Assembly: GCF_003815915.1 (NCBI RefSeq)
Contig: NZ_CP033929.1
Location: forward strand, 2,852,001-2,916,000
Length of the DNA: 64,000 bases
Origin: Chryseobacterium indoltheticum
GTDB taxonomy: Bacteria; Bacteroidota; Bacteroidia; Flavobacteriales; Weeksellaceae
Direction of reading: 5' to 3'
The position numbers and the translations under genes are program-made. Under the pieces are notes generated by a model. The model did not search any database, was not told the origin of the DNA, and was given only the letters and a program-made list of their open reading frames with translations. How positions within the stretch are numbered: position 1 is the first letter of the stretch; the number at the start of each line of letters is the position of its first letter. Shown piece by piece: positions 17,907-27,268 of this stretch.

Positions 17907-17954
17907 TAGTTATTAATAACAAATTTAATATTATAACTTTTAAAATCAGAAATC

Positions 17955-18197
17955 ATGGGAAATAAGACAAACGGTTTATTAGCTTTATTAGGAATAGGTG
18001 CATTAGCATATTGGAAATACAAAAAATCTACTCCGGAGCAGCAGCAAGCTGTAAAAGACAAAATCAACTCTGCGAAGGATAATTTGAACAAATGGGGAAA
18101 TGATTTGAAAGATAAGGCAAATGAAGTGGCTTCCCAGGCGCAAAGTAAATTTGACGAAGCGAAAACAAAAGTAGAAGATTCTGCATCTAATATATAA
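17955..18197 (+). CDS. Small YtxH-like membrane-anchored protein
   Basis: An 80-residue protein with one short N-terminal hydrophobic segment (LLALLGIGALAYWKY) and a long charged helix rich in K, D, A and N, typical of YtxH-domain stress proteins. The helix would lie in the cytoplasm or along the membrane. It stands alone, with a possible sigma-54 site upstream and a terminator downstream. A stress role is known for some relatives but is only an inference here. Confidence 0.7.
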   Translation: MGNKTNGLLALLGIGALAYWKYKKSTPEQQQAVKDKINSAKDNLNKWGNDLKDKANEVASQAQSKFDEAKTKVEDSASNI

Positions 18198-18237
18198 GAT
18201 CTGAATTTATAAACTTAAAAATTTAACATTCATATAC

Positions 18238-18267
18238 AAAAAAGTCATCATTACGATGACTTTTTTT
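18238..18267. terminator. Bidirectional terminator
   Basis: Stem AAAGTCATC/GATGACTTT with A- and T-runs on either side. It serves the YtxH-like gene and the converging methyltransferase; its right arm contains the methyltransferase's last codons. Confidence 0.75.
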
Positions 18268-19048
18268 GTGCAGAAAGGGCATAAACCATAGGAATTTTAT
18301 TTCCAAATTTTTCTGCTCGCCATTTTCCTCTTTCGAACTCTTCAATGTGTTTAAAACAAGGGTACGGAGACCAGTCAAACTCCTGAAACTTTTCTATAAC
18401 CATATTTTTATCCACTAAATTTTGCATTACTTCAGATAAGGCGTGGTTCCACATCACATAATCCTGAACTATTTCGGCAGAAAAATCTGCATACGTTCCT
18501 GCGTACGTTTCAGCAATGGGTTTTTCATTAAAATAATTATATGCAATATCTTTAAAATCATCATCAAACATCCAAACAACAGGATGAAATTCTGCCATGA
18601 TAAACTGCCCGCCAGGCTTTAAAAAATGATCAATTACACCCGCCCACTTTTCAAGATCGGGAAGCCAGCCAATTGTGCCGTAACTCGTGAAAACTATATC
18701 AAATTTTTCGTCTAAAATAGTAGGCAAATCGTATACATCAGAGCAAATAAATTCTGTATCTGTATTACATTGCTTCGCCAAATCTCTTCCCGCTTCAATT
18801 GCTTTATCTGAAAGATCAATTCCGGTAACCTGTGCTCCCATTCTCGACAGGGAAATAGAATCCTGCCCAAAATGACACTGCAAATGAAGGATTGTTTTAC
18901 CTTTTACATCTCCTAAAAGTCCTAATTCTATTGAATTTAATGAAGTTCTTCCTTTCAAAAATTCATCAACAAAATAGAAATCAGATTTCAAATGCGGCTC
19001 CACTTTAGCGTTCCAGGATTTCCTGTTAATTTCTAAATAATTTTCCAT
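18251..19048 (-). CDS. Class I SAM-dependent methyltransferase
   Basis: 265 residues from the ATG at 19048 (MENYLEINRKSW); a longer upstream frame is hydrophobic and aromatic in a way unlike the family and was not used. The SAM-binding motif is GKTILHLQCHFGQDSISL, followed by acidic motif II in VTGIDLS and FDIVFTSYGT. It belongs to the UbiE/Methyltransf-11 type. Substrate unknown. It is divergent from the membrane protein/GTPase set and probably unrelated to it. Confidence 0.85.
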   Translation of the reverse strand: MENYLEINRKSWNAKVEPHLKSDFYFVDEFLKGRTSLNSIELGLLGDVKGKTILHLQCHFGQDSISLSRMGAQVTGIDLSDKAIEAGRDLAKQCNTDTEFICSDVYDLPTILDEKFDIVFTSYGTIGWLPDLEKWAGVIDHFLKPGGQFIMAEFHPVVWMFDDDFKDIAYNYFNEKPIAETYAGTYADFSAEIVQDYVMWNHALSEVMQNLVDKNMVIEKFQEFDWSPYPCFKHIEEFERGKWRAEKFGNKIPMVYALSAQKKSS

Positions 19049-19208
19049 CGTTTTTTTTCTGTAAATATAATTTTTTTCCGAAAACCTATATGCTTTATGG
19101 TTTCCCGTAAAAAAAAACAAGAATGCAAATGTAGTTTTGGAGAAAATTAGAATACTGATTCTTGTTTTACAAAAAAGAAAAAAACAATATTATAAATATC
19201 TATCAACC

Positions 19209-20231
19209 ATGAGTAAAAATTCTTTAGGAGCATCAGATCTATTTTTAGGCGTGCTCGCAATATTATTAATCAGCGTGAGCTTTTATCAAACCTGGGTCGG
19301 GCTTGAGCAAATTTTTGGCAATGCATCATTTGTGATCGCACTCGTGCTTTCTTTGCTTTTATTATTTCTCTGCTGGATGCTTCGTGCGGCAAAACTTGAG
19401 GGTAAATCTACCGGAAGCTTGGTCGGAATTTACATATTCATTGCATCATTTTGTTTTATTGCCAATTTCAACGCTTTGTACACAAGATTTATGCGTACCG
19501 ACATCTATACCAATGAATTAAAAACAATTAATGAAGATTTTAATACGCTGGAAAACAATATTGAAGCAAAATTAAATTATAAATACCCGAAAGAAACCAC
19601 ACGAAATATTGAGATTAAGAAAAAACAATTAATGGCTCAAATTGTTGATCCCGCAAACCAGGGAATCGGGACAAGAGCGCAATCATTGATTAGAGACATT
19701 GAAAAAATGACGGGTCAGAAGGTAGATCTTTTAACGCCAATAGGAAATGATTATGAAGATTTAGCACAAAGAATGGGAAGTCAAATCGATAATATGGTGA
19801 TGGATTTGTCACCGGATGAAAAAAATCTAAAATCAGACGTCAATAATTCTGTTCTGAAATGGAACAAAAGAGTACAGGAGTTTTTACTGTTACCTAAAAA
19901 AGAGAAGGATGATTTGGCGCAATCGCTTATAGACAATGCCTTGACAGATTATAATAAACTTGGAAACCGAGGCAGTAATGTTTTAGGAGAAGATAAATTT
20001 AAATTCGAACCTTTACTTTCTCAGACACAAAACGTTGGAAAAATCGGTTATGCTTTTGAGCACGCAATTAAAAACTTCGGAATGTATCAGTTTGTTGTTT
20101 TGGCGGGATGTATTTTATTAGACTTCGTGATTGTGATTATCATTTTACTGGTGACAAGTCCCGATAACAGAACCAATAACAGCGTTTTAGGAAACAGAAA
20201 AAAAGGCAGAACGTTAATCCCTAATAAATAA
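19209..20231 (+). CDS. Four-TM membrane protein of a GTPase three-gene system
   Basis: 340 residues from the ATG at 19209 (MSKNSLGASD). Three hydrophobic segments near the N-terminus (about residues 9-30, 38-58, 70-88), a soluble region of about 190 residues with helical, charged sequence (MSQIDNMV type), then a C-terminal segment (YQFVVLAGCILLDFVIVIIILLV). No family recognised. It is 6 bases upstream of a P-loop GTPase and likely in one operon with it and the coiled-coil protein. It may be the membrane effector or anchor of the system; that is inference. Confidence 0.65.
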   Translation: MSKNSLGASDLFLGVLAILLISVSFYQTWVGLEQIFGNASFVIALVLSLLLLFLCWMLRAAKLEGKSTGSLVGIYIFIASFCFIANFNALYTRFMRTDIYTNELKTINEDFNTLENNIEAKLNYKYPKETTRNIEIKKKQLMAQIVDPANQGIGTRAQSLIRDIEKMTGQKVDLLTPIGNDYEDLAQRMGSQIDNMVMDLSPDEKNLKSDVNNSVLKWNKRVQEFLLLPKKEKDDLAQSLIDNALTDYNKLGNRGSNVLGEDKFKFEPLLSQTQNVGKIGYAFEHAIKNFGMYQFVVLAGCILLDFVIVIIILLVTSPDNRTNNSVLGNRKKGRTLIPNK

Positions 20232-20237
20232 ATTACC

Positions 20238-21212
20238 ATGATGAATAATGACAAACCTTTTTCTTTCGATAACTATGATTATGACAACGATTTTAAAAAA
20301 TTCGATGACTTTACAGAGCATCAAAACGAGATTGTAACGAATGAAAATATTTACACGCTTCCTGAAATAGAAGATGACGGTTTTGTTCCCACCTCAAACG
20401 GCAGTACAACCACCGTGAAAAATAAAGACAGTAATTTCGTCTTCTTTTACGGAACCTCTGCTTCGGGAAAATCAGTTATTCTATCAGCGATTTTGTATTA
20501 TCTGAATTCTTATGCCGGAGTTTTGCGACCGAAATTAGGAAGCCCAAATTCCAGAGAAGCCCAAATTTTATTGGCTGATTTTTTTGAAAATATAAAAAAA
20601 GGTATCCTTCCCAACCGAAGTACGAGAGATCAGGTCACAAGATTAGATTTTGTGTTTGACCCGAATAATCAATCGAAAAAAGTTCCTTCCATTAATATTT
20701 CATTTTTAGAAACTGCTGGAGAAAATCATAACGAAATATCAAGAGGCGGAAGATATCACGCAGATATTGAAGCCTACTTAAACTCAGATATTCCGCTGAA
20801 CTTTTTGATTGTAACAAGCTATGACAAAGCGCATCATGAAGATTCTAAAATCGTGGAGTTTTTAGATTATCTGGAAAAAAAAGGAAAGAATCTGAAAAAT
20901 GTAAATGTACTTCTTGTGATTTCCAAATGGGATAAATCCGGAAACACAGGCGTAGATAATGAGCAACATCTTGAAAACTTCATCAGCGAAAGATTGAGCA
21001 TGACCAATAACAGAATTGATACGTACAACCTCAGCAAAACCTTTTTTACCATAGGAAATGTGCAGAATCAGGCTGGAATTGAAAAAATAACACTCCTGAA
21101 TCTGGAATCGGCAGAAGTCATTGCAAAGTGGCTGTATAATAATATCGTTGGCTACGATTTGGATTATGAAGGTACTTTCTGGGAAAAAATAAAATTTAGC
21201 TTTTCAAAATAG
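20238..21212 (+). CDS. P-loop GTPase, predicted conflict-system type
   Basis: 324 residues. Walker A is GTSASGKS (residues 72-79). The switch-II position reads FLETAGE, with Glu in place of Asp in the usual DxxG. The guanine-specificity motif appears as SKWD (residues 229-232) after a hydrophobic strand. The acidic N-terminal 60 residues are probably disordered. It is flanked by a TM protein and a coiled-coil TM protein with almost no spacing, so the three act together. It resembles GTPases of double-GTPase/GAP1 neighbourhoods described by comparative genomics, recalled from memory and not verified. Confidence 0.7.
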   Translation: MMNNDKPFSFDNYDYDNDFKKFDDFTEHQNEIVTNENIYTLPEIEDDGFVPTSNGSTTTVKNKDSNFVFFYGTSASGKSVILSAILYYLNSYAGVLRPKLGSPNSREAQILLADFFENIKKGILPNRSTRDQVTRLDFVFDPNNQSKKVPSINISFLETAGENHNEISRGGRYHADIEAYLNSDIPLNFLIVTSYDKAHHEDSKIVEFLDYLEKKGKNLKNVNVLLVISKWDKSGNTGVDNEQHLENFISERLSMTNNRIDTYNLSKTFFTIGNVQNQAGIEKITLLNLESAEVIAKWLYNNIVGYDLDYEGTFWEKIKFSFSK

Positions 21213-22811
21213 ATGAAAAAAATAAATGTCTTCGGCTTTGCAACATTTGGAACTCCAAACGGTTTTACACAATCCTGTATTTATGGAAATAAAAATTTAG
21301 AGAAAGCTCTAAAAACCTTCGACCTAAAAACAGATGCCATACAATTATTATCTCCCAATGACCGTATTTACTCGATTAGAAAAGAAGGTATTGCGGATAA
21401 TTTTTTGATCTCTTATTCTGTTTATACGTACGCAAAGGAAAAAAATTCTAACAGAACAGGCACTTTTATCGGTACAAGTTTGATTTTTTCTGATGAAGTA
21501 GCTGATGAAAATTTAATCTTAAACTCGTTGCATCAGATTCACCAGAACTTAAAAAATAATAATGTAAGCAATAATGTTTTAAATATCAATCATTCAAAAG
21601 AGTTTAATCTCACGAATGTTTTTGATCAGGATTTCGAAAAAATTGAATACAACAGTAGAAAAGTAAGCTTTTTAGACTGGGAAAGTTCAGATAAAAATCT
21701 GGTTATTTTCACCAATAAATTAGACAGTAATTCCATTCAGAATCTGTTTAAAAAAGCTTTGGAGATTTTACCAAAATATGATACGCTGTTTTTTATCGAC
21801 AGTAAAGAAATTGCTGAATTTGTTTCTCAAAAAAGACTTTTCAGATTAATTGATGTCAATATTTTAGAAGAAGAAATACAAAATTTTCAAACTGAAATTA
21901 AACAACAGGTTCTCAATACGATTTCAAAATTCAAAAAACAAAGTAAAAAAATTGAAGACGATGGAAGAAACGAATATGAAAATTTAAAGAAGCAAATAGA
22001 GCAAGACAAGAAAATACATGTTGAGAATGGTAATAAAATAGAGAAAGCAGATAAAAATCTGACAGCTTTAAATAGCTTACACTCGAATTTTTTAAGAAAA
22101 TTCAATGAGTTTATTTCTGCTTTGGAATCCGGAAAAAAACTGGAAGAAGTCAATAATTCTATCAAACAAATTGAGAAAGAATTTTATGCTGAAAAAAGAA
22201 AATTAGATCATCCGGCTCAAATTTCTTCTTTCAGTAATCATCGAAATCAGAGTTCTTTTCCTTTACAAAGGCCGTCTTTATCAGAATTTCCCCATCATAC
22301 AGAAGAAAAGCAAAGCAAAAATACAGTCTTTCTGATTATTTCTTTTGTGTTGAATATTTTATTGATCGGTGCATTGGTATTTCTCACAATGTTTTACGAA
22401 AAGGAAAAGAAACAGCAAGTAATTCCGGACGTTTCTCCCGTATCCCAAGAAACAGTTAAAAATGAAACTTCAGAAAATGACAGCTTATGGAAAAGCAAAA
22501 TTAATCCTGTGCCAAATGAAATTGCTTTAAATGCAAATAACAAAAACTTAGAATTGAGTAAGCTTACGGAAGGCAAAACACATGTCGATGAGATCGTACA
22601 ATTTATTTTTGAAAAAAATAAGATCATCAAAGATGTATATCAATTTCAAAAGAGCGATTATGCAGATGATTTAATTAAAGAAAATCCTGATGCGTTCGAT
22701 TCAAAAAGAGTTTTAATAAGAAAAGATTCAATACTAAAAATACCATTCTACTCGGAATCTTCTCACAAAAGTGTAGCTGAAACAGACATTTATCAAAGTG
22801 CAGATCATTGA
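21213..22811 (+). CDS. Coiled-coil protein with C-terminal TM, possible GTPase-associated protein
   Basis: 532 residues; its ATG directly follows the GTPase stop. The N-terminal domain (about 1-190; FGTPNGFTQSCIYGNK, TGTFIGTSLIF) looks like the GAP1 N-terminal domain found beside conflict-system GTPases. Residues 220-335 are a long charged coiled coil. One TM segment follows (VFLIISFVLNILLIGALVF, about residues 369-387), then an extended tail of about 140 residues, likely on the other side of the membrane. Family link is from pattern memory only. Confidence 0.6.
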   Translation: MKKINVFGFATFGTPNGFTQSCIYGNKNLEKALKTFDLKTDAIQLLSPNDRIYSIRKEGIADNFLISYSVYTYAKEKNSNRTGTFIGTSLIFSDEVADENLILNSLHQIHQNLKNNNVSNNVLNINHSKEFNLTNVFDQDFEKIEYNSRKVSFLDWESSDKNLVIFTNKLDSNSIQNLFKKALEILPKYDTLFFIDSKEIAEFVSQKRLFRLIDVNILEEEIQNFQTEIKQQVLNTISKFKKQSKKIEDDGRNEYENLKKQIEQDKKIHVENGNKIEKADKNLTALNSLHSNFLRKFNEFISALESGKKLEEVNNSIKQIEKEFYAEKRKLDHPAQISSFSNHRNQSSFPLQRPSLSEFPHHTEEKQSKNTVFLIISFVLNILLIGALVFLTMFYEKEKKQQVIPDVSPVSQETVKNETSENDSLWKSKINPVPNEIALNANNKNLELSKLTEGKTHVDEIVQFIFEKNKIIKDVYQFQKSDYADDLIKENPDAFDSKRVLIRKDSILKIPFYSESSHKSVAETDIYQSADH

Positions 22812-22953
22812 AAGAAAATTTATTAGCTAATCTTTAAGTTTGCAAAAATCCTGAGTATTTAATCATTTCTTTTGATATTTTTGTCGTAAAATCTTATCTG
22901 TAAATTTTGATATTACTGAAGATGGATAACAATGACAATGTAATTATATTAAA

Positions 22954-23454
22954 ATGATTTATAAAACTTTTCTCATCTTTCTCTTCCCAATTATTATCTT
23001 TTCGCAGAGTAAATCTTATAAAGTAATCGGGGTAAAAGACGGTGATACTGTAGAAATATTAATGGACGGGAAACCACAGGTCGTAAGGCTTTCACACATT
23101 GATTGTCCGGAAAAAAAACAGCCGTTTGGAAACAATGCAAAACAGTTTGTATCAGATGTGTGTTTTGGAAGAAAAGTTAAACTTTCTACAGGCTGGAAAA
23201 AAGATCGCAATAAAAGATTGCTGGCCGAGATTATATTATCAAACGGCAAAAATCTTAATAAAGAGCTTGTAAAAAATGGTTTGGCCTGGCATTTCAAAAG
23301 ATACTCGAAAGACAACAGTTATGATGATTTGGAAAAACAGGCAAAAAAATTAGAATTAGGATTATGGAAGGACAAAAATCCGGTGGCGCCTTGGGAATGG
23401 AGGAAATCACGAAAAAAAACCTCACACCGCTCAGTGTCTACTTCCAATAAATAA
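22954..23454 (+). CDS. Secreted thermonuclease-like (SNase) protein
   Basis: 166 residues with a signal peptide (cleavage likely after IIIFSQ) and one staphylococcal-nuclease OB-fold domain. VKDGDTVEI, VRLSHIDCPEKKQPFG and KDRNKRLLAEI give the catalytic Arg-Glu-Arg set. The Lys/Arg-rich C-terminus (KSRKKTSHRS) fits nucleic acid binding. Expected to degrade extracellular or periplasmic DNA/RNA. It ends just before a strong terminator. Confidence 0.85.
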   Translation: MIYKTFLIFLFPIIIFSQSKSYKVIGVKDGDTVEILMDGKPQVVRLSHIDCPEKKQPFGNNAKQFVSDVCFGRKVKLSTGWKKDRNKRLLAEIILSNGKNLNKELVKNGLAWHFKRYSKDNSYDDLEKQAKKLELGLWKDKNPVAPWEWRKSRKKTSHRSVSTSNK

Positions 23455-23458
23455 CAGA

Positions 23459-23492
23459 AAAAATTCCGGCTGTCTTACAGCCGGAATTTTTA
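23459..23492. terminator. Intrinsic terminator after the nuclease gene
   Basis: Stem AAATTCCGGCTG/CAGCCGGAATTT followed by T-rich sequence. A-rich flank on the left also allows use from the minus strand. Confidence 0.8.
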
Positions 23493-23540
23493 ATTTATCT
23501 GTAAAAATTATCTAATTAATACTCTAATATTTTCTGAAAA

Positions 23541-24007
23541 TCATTCAGAAAACTGATCAATAAATCTCTTTAATTGCAGATCTCCAAAACCATAAACCGT
23601 ATATTTTTGATTAAAAATTCTGAAAACTTCACCAAAATCCTCTGTGTTCTTTTGAATATCTTTTATCTGATTTTCCAAGATTCCGTTAAACCTATTTTCG
23701 TTTGCAACGACCAGTTCTTTAAGGTTTCTCACAATTCCTGACAAAACAAGTCGTCTTCAAACCAGAAAAACACAGAAGAATCCTCTGGAATATTTTGTAT
23801 CCTTTGAAATTCTTTTACAACCAATTCTTCATAATCGCTTTCTGAATCGTGATTTTCTGTGATAAATTTCTTACGATTTTCAAAGAAATTATTGTCTGAA
23901 ACAGGTCCATCAATTAATGCTTCACGCCAGATAATGATTTCACCTTCCATATTTTTCGGAAATTTTTCGGCCAAGCAATCGCCATTCAGAATGTGAAAAG
24001 TACTCAT
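23541..24007 (-). pseudogene. DUF1835 protein broken by internal deletion and frame change
   Basis: From the ATG at 24007 the frame reads STFHILNGDCLAEKF and continues to FWFEDDLFCQ, the DUF1835 N-terminal domain. Two codons later it stops near 23729. The next frame continues with NENRFNGILENQIKDI and ends VYGFGDLQLKRFIDQF, which matches the C-terminal end of full-length DUF1835 proteins. The expected middle, about 100 or more residues, is missing. The simplest reading is an internal deletion that also changed frame. DUF1835 function is not established. Confidence 0.75.
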
Positions 24008-24019
24008 TAGCAAATGAAA

Positions 24020-25390
24020 CTATAAATTAAGAAATTCTTCCAAAGAAACTGTTTTCTGTTCACCAGCTTCCAAGTTTTTAAAAGTAACCGTATTATTTTT
24101 CACCTCTTCTTCACCTAAGAAAACAAGGTTTTTAATACCTTTCTTTTCAGCGTAAGTAAACTGCTTATTGATTTTTGCACTTTCAGGATACAGCTCTGCA
24201 GAAATTCCTTTTTCTCTTAATTGGATAATTAGTTTTAAAGCTTCTGAGGTTTCTTCTCCGCCAAAGTTGGCAAATAGATATTCTACATTCGAAGTAGCTT
24301 CTTCAGGAAAAAGATTCAATTCTTCCATCACCAGATAAATTCGGTCTAGACCAAAAGAAATTCCTATTCCGGGAATATTTTTCACGCCAAAAACTTCAGT
24401 AAGATTGTCATACCTTCCGCCACCGCCGATAGAACCCATTTGCGCTTCATCTGCTTTCACTTCAAAAATTGCTCCGGTGTAGTAATCTAAACCACGCGCC
24501 AAAGTAATATCAAAAACAAGATTCTGAATATTAACTCCCAAATTCAGAGATTGTGTAATCACAAATTCAAGTTCTTCAACACCTTTCAAACCAATTTCAT
24601 TTCCGGCAAACTTTTCTTTCAGCTGAAGAAGATTTTCTAAAGCATCATTAGACTGATTGAAAAGGAAATCTAATTTATCAATCGATTCCTGAGAAATATT
24701 TCTTTCTAAAAGTTCTTTCACTACTCCATCCTTCCCTATTTTGTCTAATTTATCAAGAGCAACGGTGAAATCGATCAGCTTATCTGTAATTCCGGCATAT
24801 TCTGCTAAACCTGAAAGAATTTTTCTGTTGTTGATATGAATCGTTACCGAAACTTTCAACTCAGCAAATGATTTTAAATATAATTGAACCAAATCAACTT
24901 CCTGCCACAAACTTTCGCTTCCCACAACATCGGCATCACACTGATAAAACTCTCTGAATCTTCCTTTCTGTGGACGATCTGCTCTCCAAACCGGTTGAAT
25001 TTGGTAACGTTTGTATGGAAACGTTAGTTTCCCGTGATTCATCGCAACAAATCTTGCGAAAGGAACCGTTAAGTCATAACGAAGTGCTTTATCCGTAAGA
25101 CTTTCGGCACTAAACGGTTTATCTAAAGCTTTCTGAAAATCGTTCAACATTTGAGTTTTCTTATCTTCTTTAGCTTCGTTGATGCTTGAATTTAAAATTT
25201 TAAAAATCAAACGATCTCCTTCTTCACCATATTTTCCGGTCAAAGTAGAAAGGTTTTCAAAACTTGGTGTTTCTAAAGGCTGAAACCCAAATAATTCGAA
25301 ATTCTTCTGTAATATATTGATGATGTATTTTCTTCTCGAAACTTCCAGTGAGGTAAAATCTCTCGTTCCTTTTGCTAAGCTTGGCTTCAT
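24020..25390 (-). CDS. hisS: Histidyl-tRNA synthetase
   Basis: Class II aminoacyl-tRNA synthetase charging tRNA-His. 456 residues. Motif 2 appears in [13 protein letters not shown], the histidine-specific motifs are [13 protein letters not shown] and GGGRYDNL, and motif 3 is [10 protein letters not shown]. The C-terminal anticodon-binding domain ends in LEEFLNL. Normal length. The downstream DUF1835 pseudogene may have been cotranscribed. Candidate promoter at 25432-25440. Confidence 0.96.
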   Translation of the reverse strand: MKPSLAKGTRDFTSLEVSRRKYIINILQKNFELFGFQPLETPSFENLSTLTGKYGEEGDRLIFKILNSSINEAKEDKKTQMLNDFQKALDKPFSAESLTDKALRYDLTVPFARFVAMNHGKLTFPYKRYQIQPVWRADRPQKGRFREFYQCDADVVGSESLWQEVDLVQLYLKSFAELKVSVTIHINNRKILSGLAEYAGITDKLIDFTVALDKLDKIGKDGVVKELLERNISQESIDKLDFLFNQSNDALENLLQLKEKFAGNEIGLKGVEELEFVITQSLNLGVNIQNLVFDITLARGLDYYTGAIFEVKADEAQMGSIGGGGRYDNLTEVFGVKNIPGIGISFGLDRIYLVMEELNLFPEEATSNVEYLFANFGGEETSEALKLIIQLREKGISAELYPESAKINKQFTYAEKKGIKNLVFLGEEEVKNNTVTFKNLEAGEQKTVSLEEFLNL

Positions 25391-25431
25391 TTTTATAAAT
25401 GATAATTGATGGTTGATAAATTATATTCACT

Positions 25432-25440
25432 GCAAAAATA
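25432..25440 (-). promoter_or_regulatory. Candidate -7 element for hisS
   Basis: Minus-strand TATTTTTGC, 42 bases before hisS, with a TTG (25466-25464) 23 bases further upstream. Confidence 0.4.
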
Positions 25441-25467
25441 AGGAATTGAAAGGACTTTTAAATCAAT

Positions 25468-25500
25468 AAAAAAGCCGTAGAATTTATTTCTCCGGCCTTT
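25468..25500 (-). terminator. Terminator of the HRDC gene
   Basis: On the minus strand: AAAGGCCGGAGAA, short loop, TTCTACGGC, then six T. One mismatch in the stem. It lies between the HRDC stop and the hisS promoter. Confidence 0.6.
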
Positions 25501-25534
25501 CATTTCATCATTTGTGTTTTTAGTCGTTTTTATC

Positions 25535-25996
25535 TTACACGCTTTCCAGGATTTCTAAAATCTCTTCGCCGTAGTTTTCAATCTTATGTTTTCCGAAACC
25601 TTTGATGTCGAGCAACTCTTCTTTTTTAGCAGGCTTATATTTCGCAACAGACACGAGCTCTTTATTGGTTGCTATAAAATACGTCGGAAGATTTTGTTCT
25701 CTTGCTTTTTCGGAGCGCCAAAGCTTCAGAGCATCCAGAATTTTACCTTCGTCTTCGTTTAACATTTCATCATCCGCAGAATATTTAACTGCTTTAGAAT
25801 CTTTCACGATTGTTTTATTAACGGCAGATTCTATGTCATTAAAATACAATACCACCGACCAAAACTGTTCGTCGTGAACAAATGCAGTTTCAGTTTTAAT
25901 AATTTCATGATGTTCAAGAAAATGATCGATTTCTCTTTGGTCTTCACGCAGAAATTCATCTGCAATTCTGATTTTTAAAACTTTTATTTTCATCAT
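25535..25996 (-). CDS. HRDC-domain protein
   Basis: 153 residues. The C-terminal half is an HRDC domain (LKLWRSEKAREQNLPTYF, then ELLDIKGFGKHKIENYGEEIL), the helical nucleic-acid-binding module found at the ends of RecQ and RNase D. The N-terminal 70 residues are a separate alpha/beta region (VLKIRIADEFLREDQ) with no clear family. No helicase or nuclease domain is present. It is a stand-alone gene near ssb, which fits a DNA-metabolism role, but none is proven. Confidence 0.75.
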   Translation of the reverse strand: MMKIKVLKIRIADEFLREDQREIDHFLEHHEIIKTETAFVHDEQFWSVVLYFNDIESAVNKTIVKDSKAVKYSADDEMLNEDEGKILDALKLWRSEKAREQNLPTYFIATNKELVSVAKYKPAKKEELLDIKGFGKHKIENYGEEILEILESV

Positions 25997-26027
25997 TTGT
26001 GCTTTTAAAGTTTATCAATTATTTGAT

Positions 26028-26170
26028 TATCCGTTTTAATCCTACAATTATTTTAATGCGAAGTGCGCAAAGCTTTTCTTGACAACTCGCCGTATTAAGT
26101 TCGCAAAGGCGTAAACTTAGCAAAGAACTGAAAGTTTATCATAAAAAAAGTGTAGGTTGATAAACGGATA
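26028..26170. repeat. Small inverted-repeat-bounded intergenic element
   Basis: Ends are imperfect inverted repeats of about 20 bases (starting TATCCGTTT at 26028 and ending AAACGGATA at 26170). The interior contains GCGCAAAGCTT and TTCGCAAAGG, words shared with other intergenic repeats in this window. The right end touches the ssb stop codon. Confidence 0.5.
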
Positions 26171-26503
26171 TTATTTACCACCCAAAAGCAGAAGTTCATC
26201 TACTCTGATTTCGGTAATATATTTTTTCACCCCATCTTTATCGTCGTACGATCTGTACGTTAATTTCCCTTCAATGGCAATCTCTTTTCCTTTTGGAACA
26301 TATTTCTGAAAAATCTCAGCCGTTTTCCCAAAAGCTACCAAACTGTGCCATTGTGTTTCTTCTACTTTCTCACCTTTTGCGTTGGTGTAATGATCGTTTG
26401 TAGCGAGTGATACCGAAGCTTTCATTCCGCCGTTTTCGAAGTTTACTGTTTCAACTTCTTTACCTGTAAAACCGATTAAGGTTACTTTGTTTCTTAGTGA
26501 CAT
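26171..26503 (-). CDS. ssb: Single-stranded DNA-binding protein without acidic tail
   Basis: 110 residues forming one OB-fold (NKVTLIGFTGKEVE, TQWHSLVAFGKTAEI, GKEIAIEGKLTYRSY). It ends VDELLLLGGK right after the last strand. The disordered linker and acidic DDDxPF-type tail that recruits partner proteins in housekeeping SSBs are absent. It may be an accessory SSB paralog; a full-length copy would be expected elsewhere in the genome. Confidence 0.85.
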   Translation of the reverse strand: MSLRNKVTLIGFTGKEVETVNFENGGMKASVSLATNDHYTNAKGEKVEETQWHSLVAFGKTAEIFQKYVPKGKEIAIEGKLTYRSYDDKDGVKKYITEIRVDELLLLGGK

Positions 26504-27014
26504 AACTTTATATTTTTTAGATTAGCGATTTAGATAAGAGACGTTCACTTGTTTCTCAAATCTCTGTTGCAAAGATTCATCAGATTGAAAAAATTAGTCG
26601 GTGATAAACTATTTAAATTCGTTTGTAGTCGTTTGAAAATGGATATATAAAGAAAATCAATATTTATTTTATAAAGATTTGATTAGCTCATCTTCGTATA
26701 TTTGGAAATTTGCGAAAATAAAACCCACTTGTAATGAAAAGTAAAATATTATTTCCCTTGCTGCTATTTTCTATATTTATAAATGCACAAAATGAATTAG
26801 ACAAGACTGATAAAATAATTGATGAAATGTGCTTAAACTTTAAAAGTACTGAAAACTTAAATGATTCTATAGGGCATAAAACAAAAGGTCAAATAAAGTG
26901 GCTAAATACCTGATAGTAAAAGGAAAAACACAAAATACAGGGTTGGTGAAAATATAAACAGACCGTCAAAAATATACTTTTTACTACCGTTTAAACATTT
27001 ATTAAATACAATAT

Positions 27015-27036
27015 AAACACTCTTAATGGAGTGTTT
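27015..27036. terminator. Hairpin inside the mobile element
   Basis: Stem AAACACTC/GAGTGTTT with a 6-base loop, followed by TGTTGTTTT. Weak terminator-like structure. Confidence 0.4.
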
Positions 27037-27224
27037 TGTTGTTTTATGGCTAATAATGGCTTTAAAGTAGCTGGAATATGATTTTTAGAAAGATGATGTC
27101 ATTTGGCACAGGAGAAAGCAGGCCTCAATATGTGGTTTTTCTCTTCGCTTTTACATCGTATCGTCAACAATTGTACTTCTTACTTTCATTTTAAATGCTG
27201 TTTAAATAGTATTTAAAAATAAAT

Positions 27225-27248
27225 AAAAAAGCACTCATAGAGTGCTTT
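27225..27248 (-). terminator. Terminator of the element's small gene
   Basis: Stem AAAGCACTC/GAGTGCTTT with a 3-base loop, followed on the minus strand by TTTTT. It lies 20 bases past the stop of the 71-residue gene. Confidence 0.7.
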
Positions 27249-27268
27249 AAATTGTGTTTAAAAAATAC

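Noticed and set aside
19049..19120. Upstream extension of the methyltransferase gene
   Set aside because: Residues before MENYLEINRKSW look like translated intergenic DNA and would overlap the divergent promoter region.
19137..19208. Upstream TTG-started extension of the membrane protein gene
   Set aside because: It is a short, Lys-rich extension without conservation signs; the ATG at 19209 gives a normal membrane protein start.
27078..27194. 38-codon frame inside the mobile element
   Set aside because: No recognised family and no expression signal; the frame is too short to separate from chance.
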